Shown here: one piece after another, positions 17,467-26,660 of the stretch
Position numbering within the stretch: the first letter of the stretch is position 1
Layout: the number at the start of each line of letters is the position of its first letter
Origin: Rhodovulum euryhalinum
GTDB lineage: Bacteria; Pseudomonadota; Alphaproteobacteria; Rhodobacterales; Rhodobacteraceae
Direction of reading: 5' to 3'
Assembly: GCF_004342445.1 (NCBI RefSeq)
Contig: NZ_SLWW01000012.1
Coordinates: 60,872-124,871 of the forward strand
DNA: 64,000 nt
Notes under the pieces: model-generated
Databases searched by the model: none
What the model saw: the letters and a program-made list of their open reading frames with translations, nothing else
What the model was told of the DNA's origin: nothing
Program-made: the position numbers and the translations under genes

Positions 17467-17957
17467 GGGCGAAAGGCCTCTTCAAGGCCGGCGCGCAGAT
17501 CGGGCCGCACCCGGTCGAAGGTCACGATTCCGTCGAGATGGTCGATCTCGTGCTGGGCGCAGATCGCGGCAAAGCCCGCCAGCGTCTCGCGCCGCGCCGT
17601 CCCGTCGAGATCGCGCCAGCTCACCTCGATTTCTACCGACCGTTCCACGTCGGCCAGGATGCCGGGGATCGACAGGCAGCCCTCGGGCCCGATCGCCGTC
17701 TCGTCCGAGCAAGCCTCGATCACCGGATCGACGAAGATGCGCGGCGCCCGCGGCCCGGCCCGACCGTTCACGTCCATCACGAACAGCCGTCTCAGCACGC
17801 CCACCTGCGGGGCTGCAAGTCCCCGGCCGGGGGCGGCGTACATCGTTTCCAGCATGTCGCCGGCCAGCGCGCGGATCTCGCCGGTGATCTCGCCCACAGG
17901 CGCGCAGACCTTCCTCAACCGCGCGTCCGGCCAGCGCAGGATCGGCCGCGTGGCCAT
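17463..17957 (-). CDS. def: Peptide deformylase (second paralogue)
   Basis: 164 residues from the ATG at 17957, which overlaps the stop of the first deformylase gene. All three catalytic motifs are present: GRGLAAPQVG, EGCLSIPG and HEIDH. It should therefore be an active Fe/Zn enzyme removing the formyl group from nascent N-termini. It differs from the upstream paralogue in the loops around the motifs, so it is a divergent rather than recent copy. The frame is open upstream but only this start begins with the family's N-terminal strand (RPILRWPDARLR). Confidence 0.88.
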   Translation of the reverse strand: MATRPILRWPDARLRKVCAPVGEITGEIRALAGDMLETMYAAPGRGLAAPQVGVLRRLFVMDVNGRAGPRAPRIFVDPVIEACSDETAIGPEGCLSIPGILADVERSVEIEVSWRDLDGTARRETLAGFAAICAQHEIDHLDGIVTFDRVRPDLRAGLEEAFRP

Positions 17958-18481
17958 CAGGCGGTCCGGGCCCGTTCGCGTTTGAGCTTCTGCATCCTGC
18001 GGGTGATCAACTGGCGCTTCAGCGGCCCCAGGTAGTCGATGAACAGGACGCCTTTGAGGTGGTCGATCTCGTGCTGGATGCAGGTCGCCCAGAGCCCCGA
18101 GAACCGGTCCTCCTTCTGGTCGCCCGACGGATCGGTCCAGCGCACCACCACCTCGGCCGGCCGGGTCACCTCGGCAAAGGTCTCGGGGATCGACAGGCAG
18201 CCTTCCTCGTGGATGTTCTTGTCGGCCGAGGCCCAGACCACCTCGGGGTTGAACATCGCGTAAGGTTTCGGCCGCGCCCCCTCGTCCCTGGCGCAGTCCA
18301 GCACGATAAGACGCGACAGAACACCCACCTGCGGCGCGGCAAGGCCGATGCCCGGCGCGTCGTACATGGTGACCAGCATGTCCTCGGCCAGGCGCTGCAA
18401 CTCGTCGGTGATGTCCGACACGGGGTCGGCCACCGTCTTCAGGCGCGGATCGGGATGGATCAGGATCGGTCGAATGCTCAT
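17957..18481 (-). CDS. def: Peptide deformylase (main copy, first of three)
   Basis: 174 residues starting MSIRPILIHPDPRLK. It carries GIGLAAPQVG (motif I), EGCLSIPE (motif II) and HEIDH (motif III), plus the basic C-terminal helix (KRQLITRRMQKLKRERAR) common in the housekeeping enzyme, which helps docking at the ribosome exit. First gene of the def-def-def-like-fmt chain, all joined by ATGA overlaps, so the whole set is likely made from one transcript. Of the three paralogues this one looks most like the essential deformylase. Confidence 0.93.
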   Translation of the reverse strand: MSIRPILIHPDPRLKTVADPVSDITDELQRLAEDMLVTMYDAPGIGLAAPQVGVLSRLIVLDCARDEGARPKPYAMFNPEVVWASADKNIHEEGCLSIPETFAEVTRPAEVVVRWTDPSGDQKEDRFSGLWATCIQHEIDHLKGVLFIDYLGPLKRQLITRRMQKLKRERARTA

Positions 18482-18583
18482 GAATCGTGGATTTAGGCCA
18501 AGCCGCGGGTTTTCGCAATGCGACGAACGCTTGCGCCCCGGGATGCAGGCGCTAGGGTCGCGCGGCACGATCTGGAGGCCCCC

Positions 18584-19753
18584 ATGAACTTCGACGAGAT
18601 GATCGACCGCCGCGGCACCCATTGCTCCAAATGGGACATGATGGAAGAGGTCTATGGCGTGTCGCCCGAGGACGGGATCGCCATGTGGGTGGCCGACATG
18701 GATTTCCGCCCGCCCGCCTGCGTGGGGGCCGCCGTGCAGCGGATGGTCGATCACGGTGTCTACGGTTATTACGGCGATGAACGTGCGTACAAGGCGGCGA
18801 TCGGCTGGTGGATGGACAACCGCCACGGCTGGCGGGTTGCGCCTGAATGGATCTTTACCACGCACGGGCTGGTGAACGGCACGGCGATGTGCGTGGATGC
18901 CTTCACCGCGCCGGGCGACGGGGTGGTGCTGTTCACCCCGGTCTACCACGCCTTCGCCCGGGTGATCCGCGCGGCGGGGCGGAAGGTCATGGAATGTCCT
19001 CTCGTCAATCGCGATGGCCGCTACGAGATGGATTTCGACGCCTATGACGGGCTGGCCGACGGCGCGCGGATGGTCATCCTGTGTTCGCCCCACAATCCCG
19101 GCGGGCGGGTCTGGACGCGCGCGGAACTTCAGGGCGTGGCCGATTTCGCGAAACGGCACGATCTTGTGCTGGTCTCGGACGAGATTCACCACGACCTGGT
19201 CTATCCGGGGGAGAGCCACACGGTGATGGACCTTGTCGACCCCTCCATCCGCGATCGGCTGGTGATGATGAGCGCGACCACCAAGAGCTTCAACATCGCC
19301 GGCAGCCATATCGGCAACGTCATCATCCCCGACGAGGGATTGCGCGCCCGCTTTGCCGCCCGCATGGCGGCGCTGGGCATTTCGCCCAATTCCTTCGGGG
19401 TCGAGATGGCGACGGCGGCCTATTCGCCCGAGGGTGCGGTCTGGATCGACGCGCTGATGGCCTATCTCGACGGCAACCGGCGGCTGTTCGATCAGGGCGT
19501 GAACGCCATTCCCGGCCTCGCCTCGATGCCGCTGGAGGCGACCTATCTCGCCTGGGTCGATTTCGCGGGCACGGGCATGGGCGCGGCCGAGTTCACTGCC
19601 CGGGTCGAGAAGGAGGCGCGGATCGCGGCGAACCATGGGCCGACCTTCGGCACGGGAGGCGAAAGCTTTCTTCGCTTCAACCTTGCCACGCCCCGGGCCC
19701 GCGTCGCCGAGGCCGTGGACCGGCTGCAGGCGGCGTTCTCCGACCTGCAGTAG
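18584..19753 (+). CDS. PatB/MalY-type C-S lyase (PLP-dependent aminotransferase fold)
   Basis: 389 residues from the ATG at 18584, with TGGAGG just upstream. The start NFDEMIDRRGTHCSKWD and the MWVADMDFRPP segment are hallmarks of the MalY/PatB group, fold-type I PLP enzymes that cleave cystathionine or other cysteine S-conjugates. The PLP lysine is K234 in SATTKSFNIAG; the SPHNPGGRVW and VSDEIHHDL segments hold the cofactor. Likely cytoplasmic, in sulfur amino-acid metabolism. The exact substrate is not readable. Stand-alone on the plus strand. Confidence 0.87.
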   Translation: MNFDEMIDRRGTHCSKWDMMEEVYGVSPEDGIAMWVADMDFRPPACVGAAVQRMVDHGVYGYYGDERAYKAAIGWWMDNRHGWRVAPEWIFTTHGLVNGTAMCVDAFTAPGDGVVLFTPVYHAFARVIRAAGRKVMECPLVNRDGRYEMDFDAYDGLADGARMVILCSPHNPGGRVWTRAELQGVADFAKRHDLVLVSDEIHHDLVYPGESHTVMDLVDPSIRDRLVMMSATTKSFNIAGSHIGNVIIPDEGLRARFAARMAALGISPNSFGVEMATAAYSPEGAVWIDALMAYLDGNRRLFDQGVNAIPGLASMPLEATYLAWVDFAGTGMGAAEFTARVEKEARIAANHGPTFGTGGESFLRFNLATPRARVAEAVDRLQAAFSDLQ

Positions 19754-19840
19754 TGCGCTGACGCAGGGGGCATGCGCGCGCCCGGCCGATGGCGCGCGGC
19801 ACGTTCCGGCCTATGTCCTTGCTCGAAAAAGGAGGACAAC

Positions 19841-20830
19841 ATGGGCCAACTGATCGACGGGACATGGCATCCCGGCTGGTATGACACCAAGGCAAGCGGC
19901 GGCAAGTTCGTCCGCTCGACCGCAGGCTTTCGCAACTGGATCACCCCGGATGGCACGCCGGGCCCCTCGGGCGAGGGCGGATTCCCGGCCGAATCCGGGC
20001 GCTACCACCTTTATGTTTCGCTCGCCTGCCCCTGGGCGCACCGCACGCTGATCTTCCGCGCGCTGAAGGGGCTGACCGACCACATCGCGGTTTCGGTTGT
20101 TCACCCGGACATGCTGGAGGACGGCTGGACCTTTGCCACCGATTTCCCCGGTGCCACCGGCAACAGGCTGCACGGCTTGCCCTTCCTGCGCGACATCTAC
20201 ACGAAGGCGAAACCCGATGTCTCGGGCCGGGTCACCGTGCCAGTCCTCTGGGACCGGCAGGGCGGGACCATCGTCTCGAACGAATCGGCCGAGATCATCC
20301 GGATGTTCAATTCGGCCTTCGATCGTCTGACCGGCAACCGTGACGATTACTGGCCCGAGGCGCTGCGAGACGGTATCGAAGAGGTCAACGCGCGCGTCTA
20401 CGACACCGTCAACAACGGCGTCTACAAGGCGGGCTTCGCCACCTCGCAGGGCGCCTATGACGAAGCCGTGACCGCCCTGTTCGACAGTCTCGACTGGCTG
20501 GAGGACCGCCTGTCCACCCGGCGCTATCTGATGGGCGACCGGATCACCGAGGCCGACTGGCGGCTCTTCACCACGCTTGTCCGCTTCGATCCCGTCTATC
20601 ATGGGCACTTCAAGTGCAATCGCAACCGGCTGGTCGATTTCCCCAACCTCTGGGCCTACACGCGCGAGCTGTATCAATGGCCGGGCGTGGCCGGGACCAC
20701 CGATTTCGACCACATCGTGCGCCATTACCATTTCAGTCACGACACCATCAATCCGCACCGGATCGTCCCCGTCGGGCCGCGGATCGATTGGCTGGCGCCC
20801 CACGGTCGCGACAGGCTGTGCGCCGCGTGA
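19841..20830 (+). CDS. Glutathionyl-hydroquinone reductase (Xi-class GST)
   Basis: 329 residues from the ATG at 19841, preceded by a strong GGAGGACAAC site. The active-site motif SLACPWAHRT (about 64-73) has the catalytic Cys of Xi-class (omega-like) enzymes, and the conserved R-Y-H-L-Y, SNESAEIIRMFN and long Xi C-terminal region are present. These cytoplasmic enzymes reduce glutathionyl-hydroquinones with glutathione (E. coli YqjG, PcpF). The physiological quinone is unknown. Follows the C-S lyase gene by 87 bases. Confidence 0.88.
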   Translation: MGQLIDGTWHPGWYDTKASGGKFVRSTAGFRNWITPDGTPGPSGEGGFPAESGRYHLYVSLACPWAHRTLIFRALKGLTDHIAVSVVHPDMLEDGWTFATDFPGATGNRLHGLPFLRDIYTKAKPDVSGRVTVPVLWDRQGGTIVSNESAEIIRMFNSAFDRLTGNRDDYWPEALRDGIEEVNARVYDTVNNGVYKAGFATSQGAYDEAVTALFDSLDWLEDRLSTRRYLMGDRITEADWRLFTTLVRFDPVYHGHFKCNRNRLVDFPNLWAYTRELYQWPGVAGTTDFDHIVRHYHFSHDTINPHRIVPVGPRIDWLAPHGRDRLCAA

Positions 20831-20893
20831 CCGGTTGCCAGAGGCCGGAAGACTGCTAGGCTCCGCAGCCGAAAGCAATTTCGGAGCCCGCCC

Positions 20894-22075
20894 ATGCGCC
20901 TTGTCCCCGTCCTTGCGGCTTGCCTGAGCCTGGCGCCATGCGGCGCCGCCCGCGCCGAGGTGCCGTGCGGGGGCGACTTTCGGGGTTTCGTGGCGGGGCT
21001 CAAGGCCGAGGCGGTCGCGCTTGGCCATGACCGGGTCATGGCGGACCGTTTTCTCGCGGGCGTACGCCAGGATCCCGCGGTGCTCCGCGCCGACCGCGCG
21101 CAGGGCTTTTTTCAGCGTGATTTCATTGACTTCTCGCGCCGGCTCATCAGCCAGAGCCGGCTCGACAATGGCCGTCGCAACGCGACCAGATACGATTCTG
21201 TCTTTACCGTGATCGAAGGGCGGTTCGGCGTGTCGCGCGGCGTGCTGCTGGCGTTCTGGGCGCTGGAAACCGATTACGGTGCGGTGCAGGGGGAGTTCAA
21301 CACCCTGAACGCGCTGGTGACGTTGGCCCATGATTGCCGCCGGCCGGCGCTGTTCCGTCCGCAGGTCTTCGCCGCGCTGACGCTGTTCGAGCGCGGCGAT
21401 TTCGACCCTGCCACGACGACCGGCGCCTGGGCGGGCGAGATCGGGCAAGTGCAGATGCTGCCCGCCGACATCCTGAAGAACGGGGTCGACGGCGACGGGG
21501 ACGGGCATGTGCGGCTCAAGACGTCGGCGGTCGATGCGCTGATGTCGGGGGCGAACATGCTGCGCGACCTCGGGTGGCGGGCGAACGAGCCCTGGCTGCA
21601 GGAAATCGTGATCCCCGACAACCTGCCCTGGGCCGAGACCGGGCTTGGCCATGCGAAATCCGTTTCGGACTGGGCGGGGATGGGGGTTCGTGCCCGGACC
21701 GGCAGCCTTGGCCCCGGAAGCCTTGCGGCTTCGGTGCTGTTGCCGATGGGGCGGGGCGGCCCCGCCTTCCTTGCCTATCCCAATTTCCGCGTCTTCTTCG
21801 AATGGAACCGCAGCCTCGTCTACGTCACCACCGCAGCCTATCTCGCCACCCGGCTGGAAGGCGCGCCGGTCTTCGATGCCCGCAACCCCGAACCCGGGCT
21901 GTCGGGCGAGCAGATGAAGGTGTTGCAAGGCAAACTGACCGAACGGGGCCACGATGTCGGTGGAATCGACGGTATCCTTGGCGAAAAGACCCGCGCAGCC
22001 GTGCAGAAGGAACAGGAACGCTTGGGCATGCCAGCGGATTCCTGGCCGACGGCGGCGCTCTTGAACCGCCTGTAG
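20894..22075 (+). CDS. MltB-type lytic murein transglycosylase with peptidoglycan-binding domain
   Basis: 393 residues. An N-terminal signal peptide (about residues 1-22, ending near AARAE) has no lipobox, so the protein is probably periplasmic. The catalytic domain has Glu125 in WALETDYG, an EIGQVQMLPADIL segment, and the C-terminal 60 residues form a PG_binding_1 domain (LQGKLTERGHDVGGIDGILG). It cuts the peptidoglycan glycan strand non-hydrolytically. It is the second lytic transglycosylase of the window and ends four bases from the convergent smc gene. Confidence 0.88.
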   Translation: MRLVPVLAACLSLAPCGAARAEVPCGGDFRGFVAGLKAEAVALGHDRVMADRFLAGVRQDPAVLRADRAQGFFQRDFIDFSRRLISQSRLDNGRRNATRYDSVFTVIEGRFGVSRGVLLAFWALETDYGAVQGEFNTLNALVTLAHDCRRPALFRPQVFAALTLFERGDFDPATTTGAWAGEIGQVQMLPADILKNGVDGDGDGHVRLKTSAVDALMSGANMLRDLGWRANEPWLQEIVIPDNLPWAETGLGHAKSVSDWAGMGVRARTGSLGPGSLAASVLLPMGRGGPAFLAYPNFRVFFEWNRSLVYVTTAAYLATRLEGAPVFDARNPEPGLSGEQMKVLQGKLTERGHDVGGIDGILGEKTRAAVQKEQERLGMPADSWPTAALLNRL

Positions 22076-22078
22076 GGC

Positions 22079-25000
22079 TCAGGCGACCATCTGCTCGGCC
22101 TTTTTCAGGTCTACCGATACCAGTTGGCTGACGCCCTGCTCGGCCATGGTCACGCCGAACAGCCGGTCCATCCTGCTCATGGTGATCGCGTGGTGGGTGA
22201 TGATCAGGAAACGCGTATCGGCCCGCCGGGTCATCTCGTCCAGGAGGTCGCAGAACCGCGTCACGTTGGCATCGTCCAGCGGCGCGTCCACCTCGTCGAG
22301 CACGCAGATCGGCGCAGGGTTCGACAGGAACACCCCAAAGATCAGCGCCAGCGCCGTGAGCGTCTGTTCGCCCCCCGACAAGAGCGAGAGGGTCGACAGC
22401 TTCTTGCCCGGCGGCTGGCACATGATTTCCAGCCCGGCCTCCAGCGGATCGTCGGATTCGACCAGCACCAACCGCGCCTCGCCGCCGCCGAAGAGATGGG
22501 TGAACAGCATCGCGAAGTTGGAATTGACCTGCTCGAAGGCGGTCAGCAGCCGCTCGCGCCCCTCGCGGTTGAGGCTGGCGATGCCCGACCGCAGCGCCTT
22601 GATTGCTTCTTCCAGATCCTGCTTTTCGGCGGCCAGGGTCGCGTGCTCTTCGCGCACGGCCTTGGCGTCCTCCTCGGCGCGCAGGTTGACCGCGCCCAGT
22701 GCCTCGCGCTGGCGCTTCAGCCGGGTGACGTCATGCTCGATCTGCTCGGCGGAGGGCATCCGGTCCGGATCGGCATCCAGCATGTCCAGCAGGGCCGCGG
22801 GCGTGGTCTCCATTTCTTCGGCGATGCGAGTGGTGGCATGAGCGACGGTTTCGCGCGCGGCCTCTGCGCGGGCCTCGGCGGCGGCGCGGGCCTCGCGGGC
22901 CTCGCTGGCGGCGCGCTCGGCGTCTCGGGCGGCGCGCTCGGACTCGCGCAGCAGCGTCTCGGCCTCGGCCAGCGCATCCGCCGCCGTCCGGCGCCGTGTC
23001 TCGGCCTGCGCGATGGCGGCGTCGAGTTCCTCGCGCTTCGCCGCGATCTCTTCGGGCGCGGCGGCGGCCTCGTCCAGGTCCGCCTCTGACGCTGCCTTGC
23101 GCTCGGCCAGTTCCGCGATCCGGGTCTCGGCGGTTTCAAGCCGCTTGCGCCAGTTCGCGGCCTCTTTCGTGATCTCGGCCAGCCGCCGGACACGGGCCTC
23201 GCCGTCGCGTTTCAGTTCGTCATGGGCGGCGCGGCGGGCGATCATCGTCATCCGCGCGGCCTCGACCGTGGTGCGGACGTCCTCGACCTCGGCGCGGGCA
23301 ACGTCGAGATCGCCAAGCTCTGCCAGCGCGGCCTCGGCCTCGCGCAGGCGGGCGCGGGCGGTGGTCGCCTCGTCGTCGTGGCGCGCAACCGCCATCCGGG
23401 CCGATTCAAGCTTGCTGGCCGCGATGTCGCGCTCGCCCTCGGCGCGGGACAGGGTTCGCCCCGCCTCGGCCATGTCGCGGTCGGCGGCGCGGCGCGCTTC
23501 GCGGGCGGCACGGTCGGCCTCTGTCGCCGCAGCCAGATCCTGCGCCAGAACCTCGTGGGCGCGGGCGGCGCCATCGGCGCGGGCGGTGGCCTCGTCCAGA
23601 TCGCGTTTCAGTTCCACCAGCCGGTTCAGCTGTTGCAGGCGCAGCGCCGCGGCGCTGGGCGCGTCCTCGGCACCGGCGCGGAAACCGTCCCAGCGCCACA
23701 GGTCGCCCGCGGCGCTGACCAGCCGCTGGCCGGGCTGCAACGCAGGCTGCAGACGCAATCCCGTCTCGCGGTCCGGCACCAACCCGATCTGGCCGATCCG
23801 GCGCAAAAGCACCGCCGGAACCGACACGTGGTCCGCCAGCGGCGCGGCGCCCCCGGGCAGCGGCTGCGGCAGGTCATAGGGGGGCAGCGAGGCCCAGCCC
23901 GAGGGGGTGTCGCCCCGGGCCTCGGGGGCGCGCAGATCGTCGGCAAGTGCCGCGCCCAGCGCCTTTTCGTACCCCTTGTCGACGGCCAGAAGGTCCAGCA
24001 CCTGACCCCCATCGGCGGTGTCGCGCTCGACGAGCCGAGACAGTGCCGCCACCTCGGCCCGCAGCGCCCCGGCCTCGCCCTCGGCCTCGGATTTCTCGGC
24101 ACGGGCCTCGGCCTCGTGCGCCTGGGCGGCGCCGCGCGCCTCGTCGGCGGCGATCAGCGCGGCCTCGGCAGCTTCCGCGGCCTCGGCGGCGTCCTCCTGC
24201 CGCGCGGTCGCCGCCTCGACCGCCTCGTGCGCGGCATCAAGCGCGGCACGGGCCTCGTCGACGGTGGCGCGGGCCCGCAGGGCTTCGTCCTCGTTGCGCA
24301 GCGCTGTCCGGGCCGTGTCCTCGCGCAGCCGCTGGGCGGACTGGTGGCGGGCGGACAGGCGGGCCATGTCCTCGGTCTTCTGGCTCAGAACCTCCTCGCG
24401 GTCGCGCAGCACCGCCGCCGCCTCGTGCGCGGCCTCGGCGGCAGCCGCCAGCGCAGCCTCGTGCCCGTCATGGGCGGTTTCCAGTTCAGCCTGTTCGGCC
24501 TCGAGCCGGGCGATGGTGTCGCCCGCGTCGCGGTTCAGCCCCGCCTCGCGCTCGATGTCGCGGCCAAGCTGCACGATCCGGCCTGTCAGCGTCTCGATCG
24601 CGCTGCGGGCGCGGCCTTCTTCCTGGGTCAGCGCATCGCGTTGCACCCCCAGCCGTTGCAGGATCGCCGCGGCGATGGCCTCTTCCTCGCGCAAGGGCGG
24701 CAGGGCGGCCTCGGCCTCGTCGCGGGCCTTGCCGGAACTGCGCGCGGCGGCCTCGGCGACGGCGGCGGCGCGGGTGCGCTCGCTCAGCAGTGCCTCGGTC
24801 GTGGTGCGGGCGGTGTCGGCTTCCTGCCAGCGGCGGTACAGCAGCAGCCCCTCGGACCGGCGCAGTTCCGCGGCGATCTCGCGGTAGCGCGCGGCCTGTT
24901 TCGCCTGCCGGGCAAGCTGGGCCAGCTGCTGGGCGAGTTGGTCCAGCACGTCATCGACCCGCGACAGGTTCTGCTCGGCGCCGTTCAGCTTCAGTTCGGC

Positions 25001-25537
25001 CTCGTGGCGGCGCTGGTACAGCCCCGAGATGCCTGCGGCCTCTTCGAGGATGCGGCGGCGATTGCTGGGCTTGGCGTTGATCAGTTCGGAAATCTGGCCC
25101 TGCCGGACCAGCGCGGGCGAATGTGCGCCGGTCGAGGCGTCGGCGAACAGCATCTGCACGTCGCGCGCCCGCACGTCCTTGCCGCCGATCTTGTAGGCGC
25201 TGCCCGCATCGCGGGTGATCCGGCGGACCACCTCCAGGATATCCGAATCGTTGAACTCCGCAGGCGCCAGCCGGTCGGAATTGTCGATCAGCAGGCTGAC
25301 CTCGGCAAAGTTCCGGGCGGGGCGCGTTGCGGCACCCGCAAAGATCACATCCTCCATCCCGCCGCCCCGCATCGCTGTGGGCCGGTTCTCGCCCATCACC
25401 CAGCGCAAGGCTTCCAGAAGGTTCGACTTGCCGCAGCCGTTCGGGCCCACCACGCCCGTCAGCCCCTCGGCGACCACCAGATCCGTAGGGTCGACGAAGC
25501 TCTTGAAGCCGTTGAGCCTGAGCCGGTTGAAGCGCAA
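22079..25537 (-). CDS. smc: Chromosome segregation protein SMC
   Basis: A 1152-residue SMC ATPase that condenses and organises the chromosome with ScpA/ScpB. I start it at the TTG at 25537: an AGGACG site lies 8 bases before it and it gives the usual N-terminus LRFNRLRLNGFKSF; a TTG at 25603 would add 22 residues the family lacks. P-loop GPNGCGKSN lies near residues 32-40; two long, very Ala/Glu/Arg-rich coiled coils flank a hinge around residues 510-640; the C-terminus has the signature LSGGEQTL and Walker B CVLDEVDAPLDD. Single gene with its partners elsewhere. Confidence 0.95.
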   Translation of the reverse strand: MRFNRLRLNGFKSFVDPTDLVVAEGLTGVVGPNGCGKSNLLEALRWVMGENRPTAMRGGGMEDVIFAGAATRPARNFAEVSLLIDNSDRLAPAEFNDSDILEVVRRITRDAGSAYKIGGKDVRARDVQMLFADASTGAHSPALVRQGQISELINAKPSNRRRILEEAAGISGLYQRRHEAELKLNGAEQNLSRVDDVLDQLAQQLAQLARQAKQAARYREIAAELRRSEGLLLYRRWQEADTARTTTEALLSERTRAAAVAEAAARSSGKARDEAEAALPPLREEEAIAAAILQRLGVQRDALTQEEGRARSAIETLTGRIVQLGRDIEREAGLNRDAGDTIARLEAEQAELETAHDGHEAALAAAAEAAHEAAAVLRDREEVLSQKTEDMARLSARHQSAQRLREDTARTALRNEDEALRARATVDEARAALDAAHEAVEAATARQEDAAEAAEAAEAALIAADEARGAAQAHEAEARAEKSEAEGEAGALRAEVAALSRLVERDTADGGQVLDLLAVDKGYEKALGAALADDLRAPEARGDTPSGWASLPPYDLPQPLPGGAAPLADHVSVPAVLLRRIGQIGLVPDRETGLRLQPALQPGQRLVSAAGDLWRWDGFRAGAEDAPSAAALRLQQLNRLVELKRDLDEATARADGAARAHEVLAQDLAAATEADRAAREARRAADRDMAEAGRTLSRAEGERDIAASKLESARMAVARHDDEATTARARLREAEAALAELGDLDVARAEVEDVRTTVEAARMTMIARRAAHDELKRDGEARVRRLAEITKEAANWRKRLETAETRIAELAERKAASEADLDEAAAAPEEIAAKREELDAAIAQAETRRRTAADALAEAETLLRESERAARDAERAASEAREARAAAEARAEAARETVAHATTRIAEEMETTPAALLDMLDADPDRMPSAEQIEHDVTRLKRQREALGAVNLRAEEDAKAVREEHATLAAEKQDLEEAIKALRSGIASLNREGRERLLTAFEQVNSNFAMLFTHLFGGGEARLVLVESDDPLEAGLEIMCQPPGKKLSTLSLLSGGEQTLTALALIFGVFLSNPAPICVLDEVDAPLDDANVTRFCDLLDEMTRRADTRFLIITHHAITMSRMDRLFGVTMAEQGVSQLVSVDLKKAEQMVA

Positions 25538-25763
25538 GGCAAGCGTCCTGTCCTGATTCCCGAATGGTCCCCTGATCCTTTGGCGGGGCGCTCGTCGAGT
25601 CAAGTGGTGACCCCATCATATGGATTTGCATCGGCGGTTTTCCACAAGATATTGTCCTTGCGCTCCTCGGTCGGGCACCGTCCGCCGGAAGACGCCGGGT
25701 CGCACTTGACGACGGGCGCCGGGCTGGCGAATACCCGGCGCGAGTTGCGAAGGGGAAATTCCG

Positions 25764-26264
25764 ATGGCTGTCACAATCGGCACCGAGTCGGTCCTGTCCG
25801 AAGACGGTCGGGCCTTGGTCGACGCCAGCCAGGCGGCCCTGCTTGCCGTCTATCCGCCCGAGGAATGTTTCAGCTTTTCGGCCGAGGAACTGGCCAACAA
25901 GTCGACGCAGTTCCTGGTGGCCCGGCATGACGGCGTGCCTGCAGGCTGCGTCGCCCTGGTCGACCAGGGCGGCTATGGCGAGGTCAAGCGGCTGTACGTC
26001 GACGCGGGCCAGCGCGGCCGGGGCATTGGCCGGGCGCTGATGGAGGAGCTTGAGGCGGCCGCCCGCGACATCGGGCTTGGCCTCTTGCGGCTGGAGACCG
26101 GAGAGGCGCTGGAGGCCGCGGTGCGGCTGTACCGTGCGATGGGGTTTGTCGACTGCGGCCCCTTCGGCGGTTATCCGGACATCCCGTCGAACATGTTCAT
26201 GGAAAAGCGGATCGGCCTGTGTTTCCGGCCGCGTCAGGGTTCCGCGCAGGTGATCCTGGCGTAG
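25764..26264 (+). CDS. GNAT family N-acetyltransferase
   Basis: 166 residues. The acetyl-CoA-binding motif A is VKRLYVDAGQRGRGIGRALM (around 75-94), followed by LRLETGEALEAAVRLYRAMG typical of motif B. The acyl acceptor cannot be told. GAAGGGGAAA lies upstream of the ATG. In the 226-base gap before it (25538-25763) a TTGACG hexamer at 25706 could be a -35 element, but no convincing -10 follows. Its last 31 bases overlap the tail of the convergent lipoprotein gene. Confidence 0.82.
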   Translation: MAVTIGTESVLSEDGRALVDASQAALLAVYPPEECFSFSAEELANKSTQFLVARHDGVPAGCVALVDQGGYGEVKRLYVDAGQRGRGIGRALMEELEAAARDIGLGLLRLETGEALEAAVRLYRAMGFVDCGPFGGYPDIPSNMFMEKRIGLCFRPRQGSAQVILA

Positions 26265-26527
26265 ATCACCGCCGGATCGCCGGACAGGGTTCCGGGGCGG
26301 ACCTCGCATCCGGTCGCCTGTTCGATCGCGATGAAGCCGCGTGCCATCACACCCGCGCGCCATTCCCGGTTCAGCCGGATCGCCTGTGCGGTGTTGCCCT
26401 TGCGGCGGACCGCGAAGGTCGATCCGTCCACCGTCACCCGCGTGCCCGGAAGCCCGCCGAAATCAGGGCTTGGCGAGTCACAGGCGGCGAGCGTCAGGGC
26501 GAGCAGGACAAGGACCGGCCGGTTCAT
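26234..26527 (-). CDS. Small putative lipoprotein
   Basis: 97 residues from the ATG at 26527. A lipoprotein signal peptide is clear: MNRPVLVLLALTLAAC, with lipobox LAAC at 13-16. The mature part is about 82 residues with two further cysteines (in TGCEVRP and ITCAEP) that could form a disulfide. No known domain recognised. A CtrA-like box lies 24 bases upstream of the start. It overlaps the end of the GNAT gene by 31 bases, tail to tail. Confidence 0.65.
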   Translation of the reverse strand: MNRPVLVLLALTLAACDSPSPDFGGLPGTRVTVDGSTFAVRRKGNTAQAIRLNREWRAGVMARGFIAIEQATGCEVRPGTLSGDPAVIYARITCAEP

Positions 26528-26550
26528 CACGCCATCGGGCCAGAGCATGG

Positions 26551-26566
26551 TTAACCGTTGGTTAAC
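26551..26566. promoter_or_regulatory. CtrA-like box (TTAA-N7-TTAAC)
   Basis: TTAA (26551-26554), seven bases (CCGTTGG), then TTAAC (26562-26566): a perfect match to the full CtrA consensus known from Caulobacter and other alphaproteobacteria. It sits between the lipoprotein start at 26527 (minus) and the 10-TM protein start at 26661 (plus), closer to the lipoprotein. The two half sites are also part of an 11-base-spaced direct repeat GGTTAAC. Function is inferred from the motif alone. Confidence 0.55.
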
Positions 26567-26660
26567 GATGGCGCGGCTATTCGGCAGGGAAACCCATTTG
26601 CAATATTATGGATATCTATTTAAAACACATTCTGAAGATTGAATGTGAAATGGAGCCCCC

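Noticed and set aside
23222..25930. Long open frame of about 900 codons on the plus strand across smc
   Set aside because: Composition is an Ala/Gly/Arg-rich mirror of the SMC coiled coils; no domain seen and the smc frame is fully supported.
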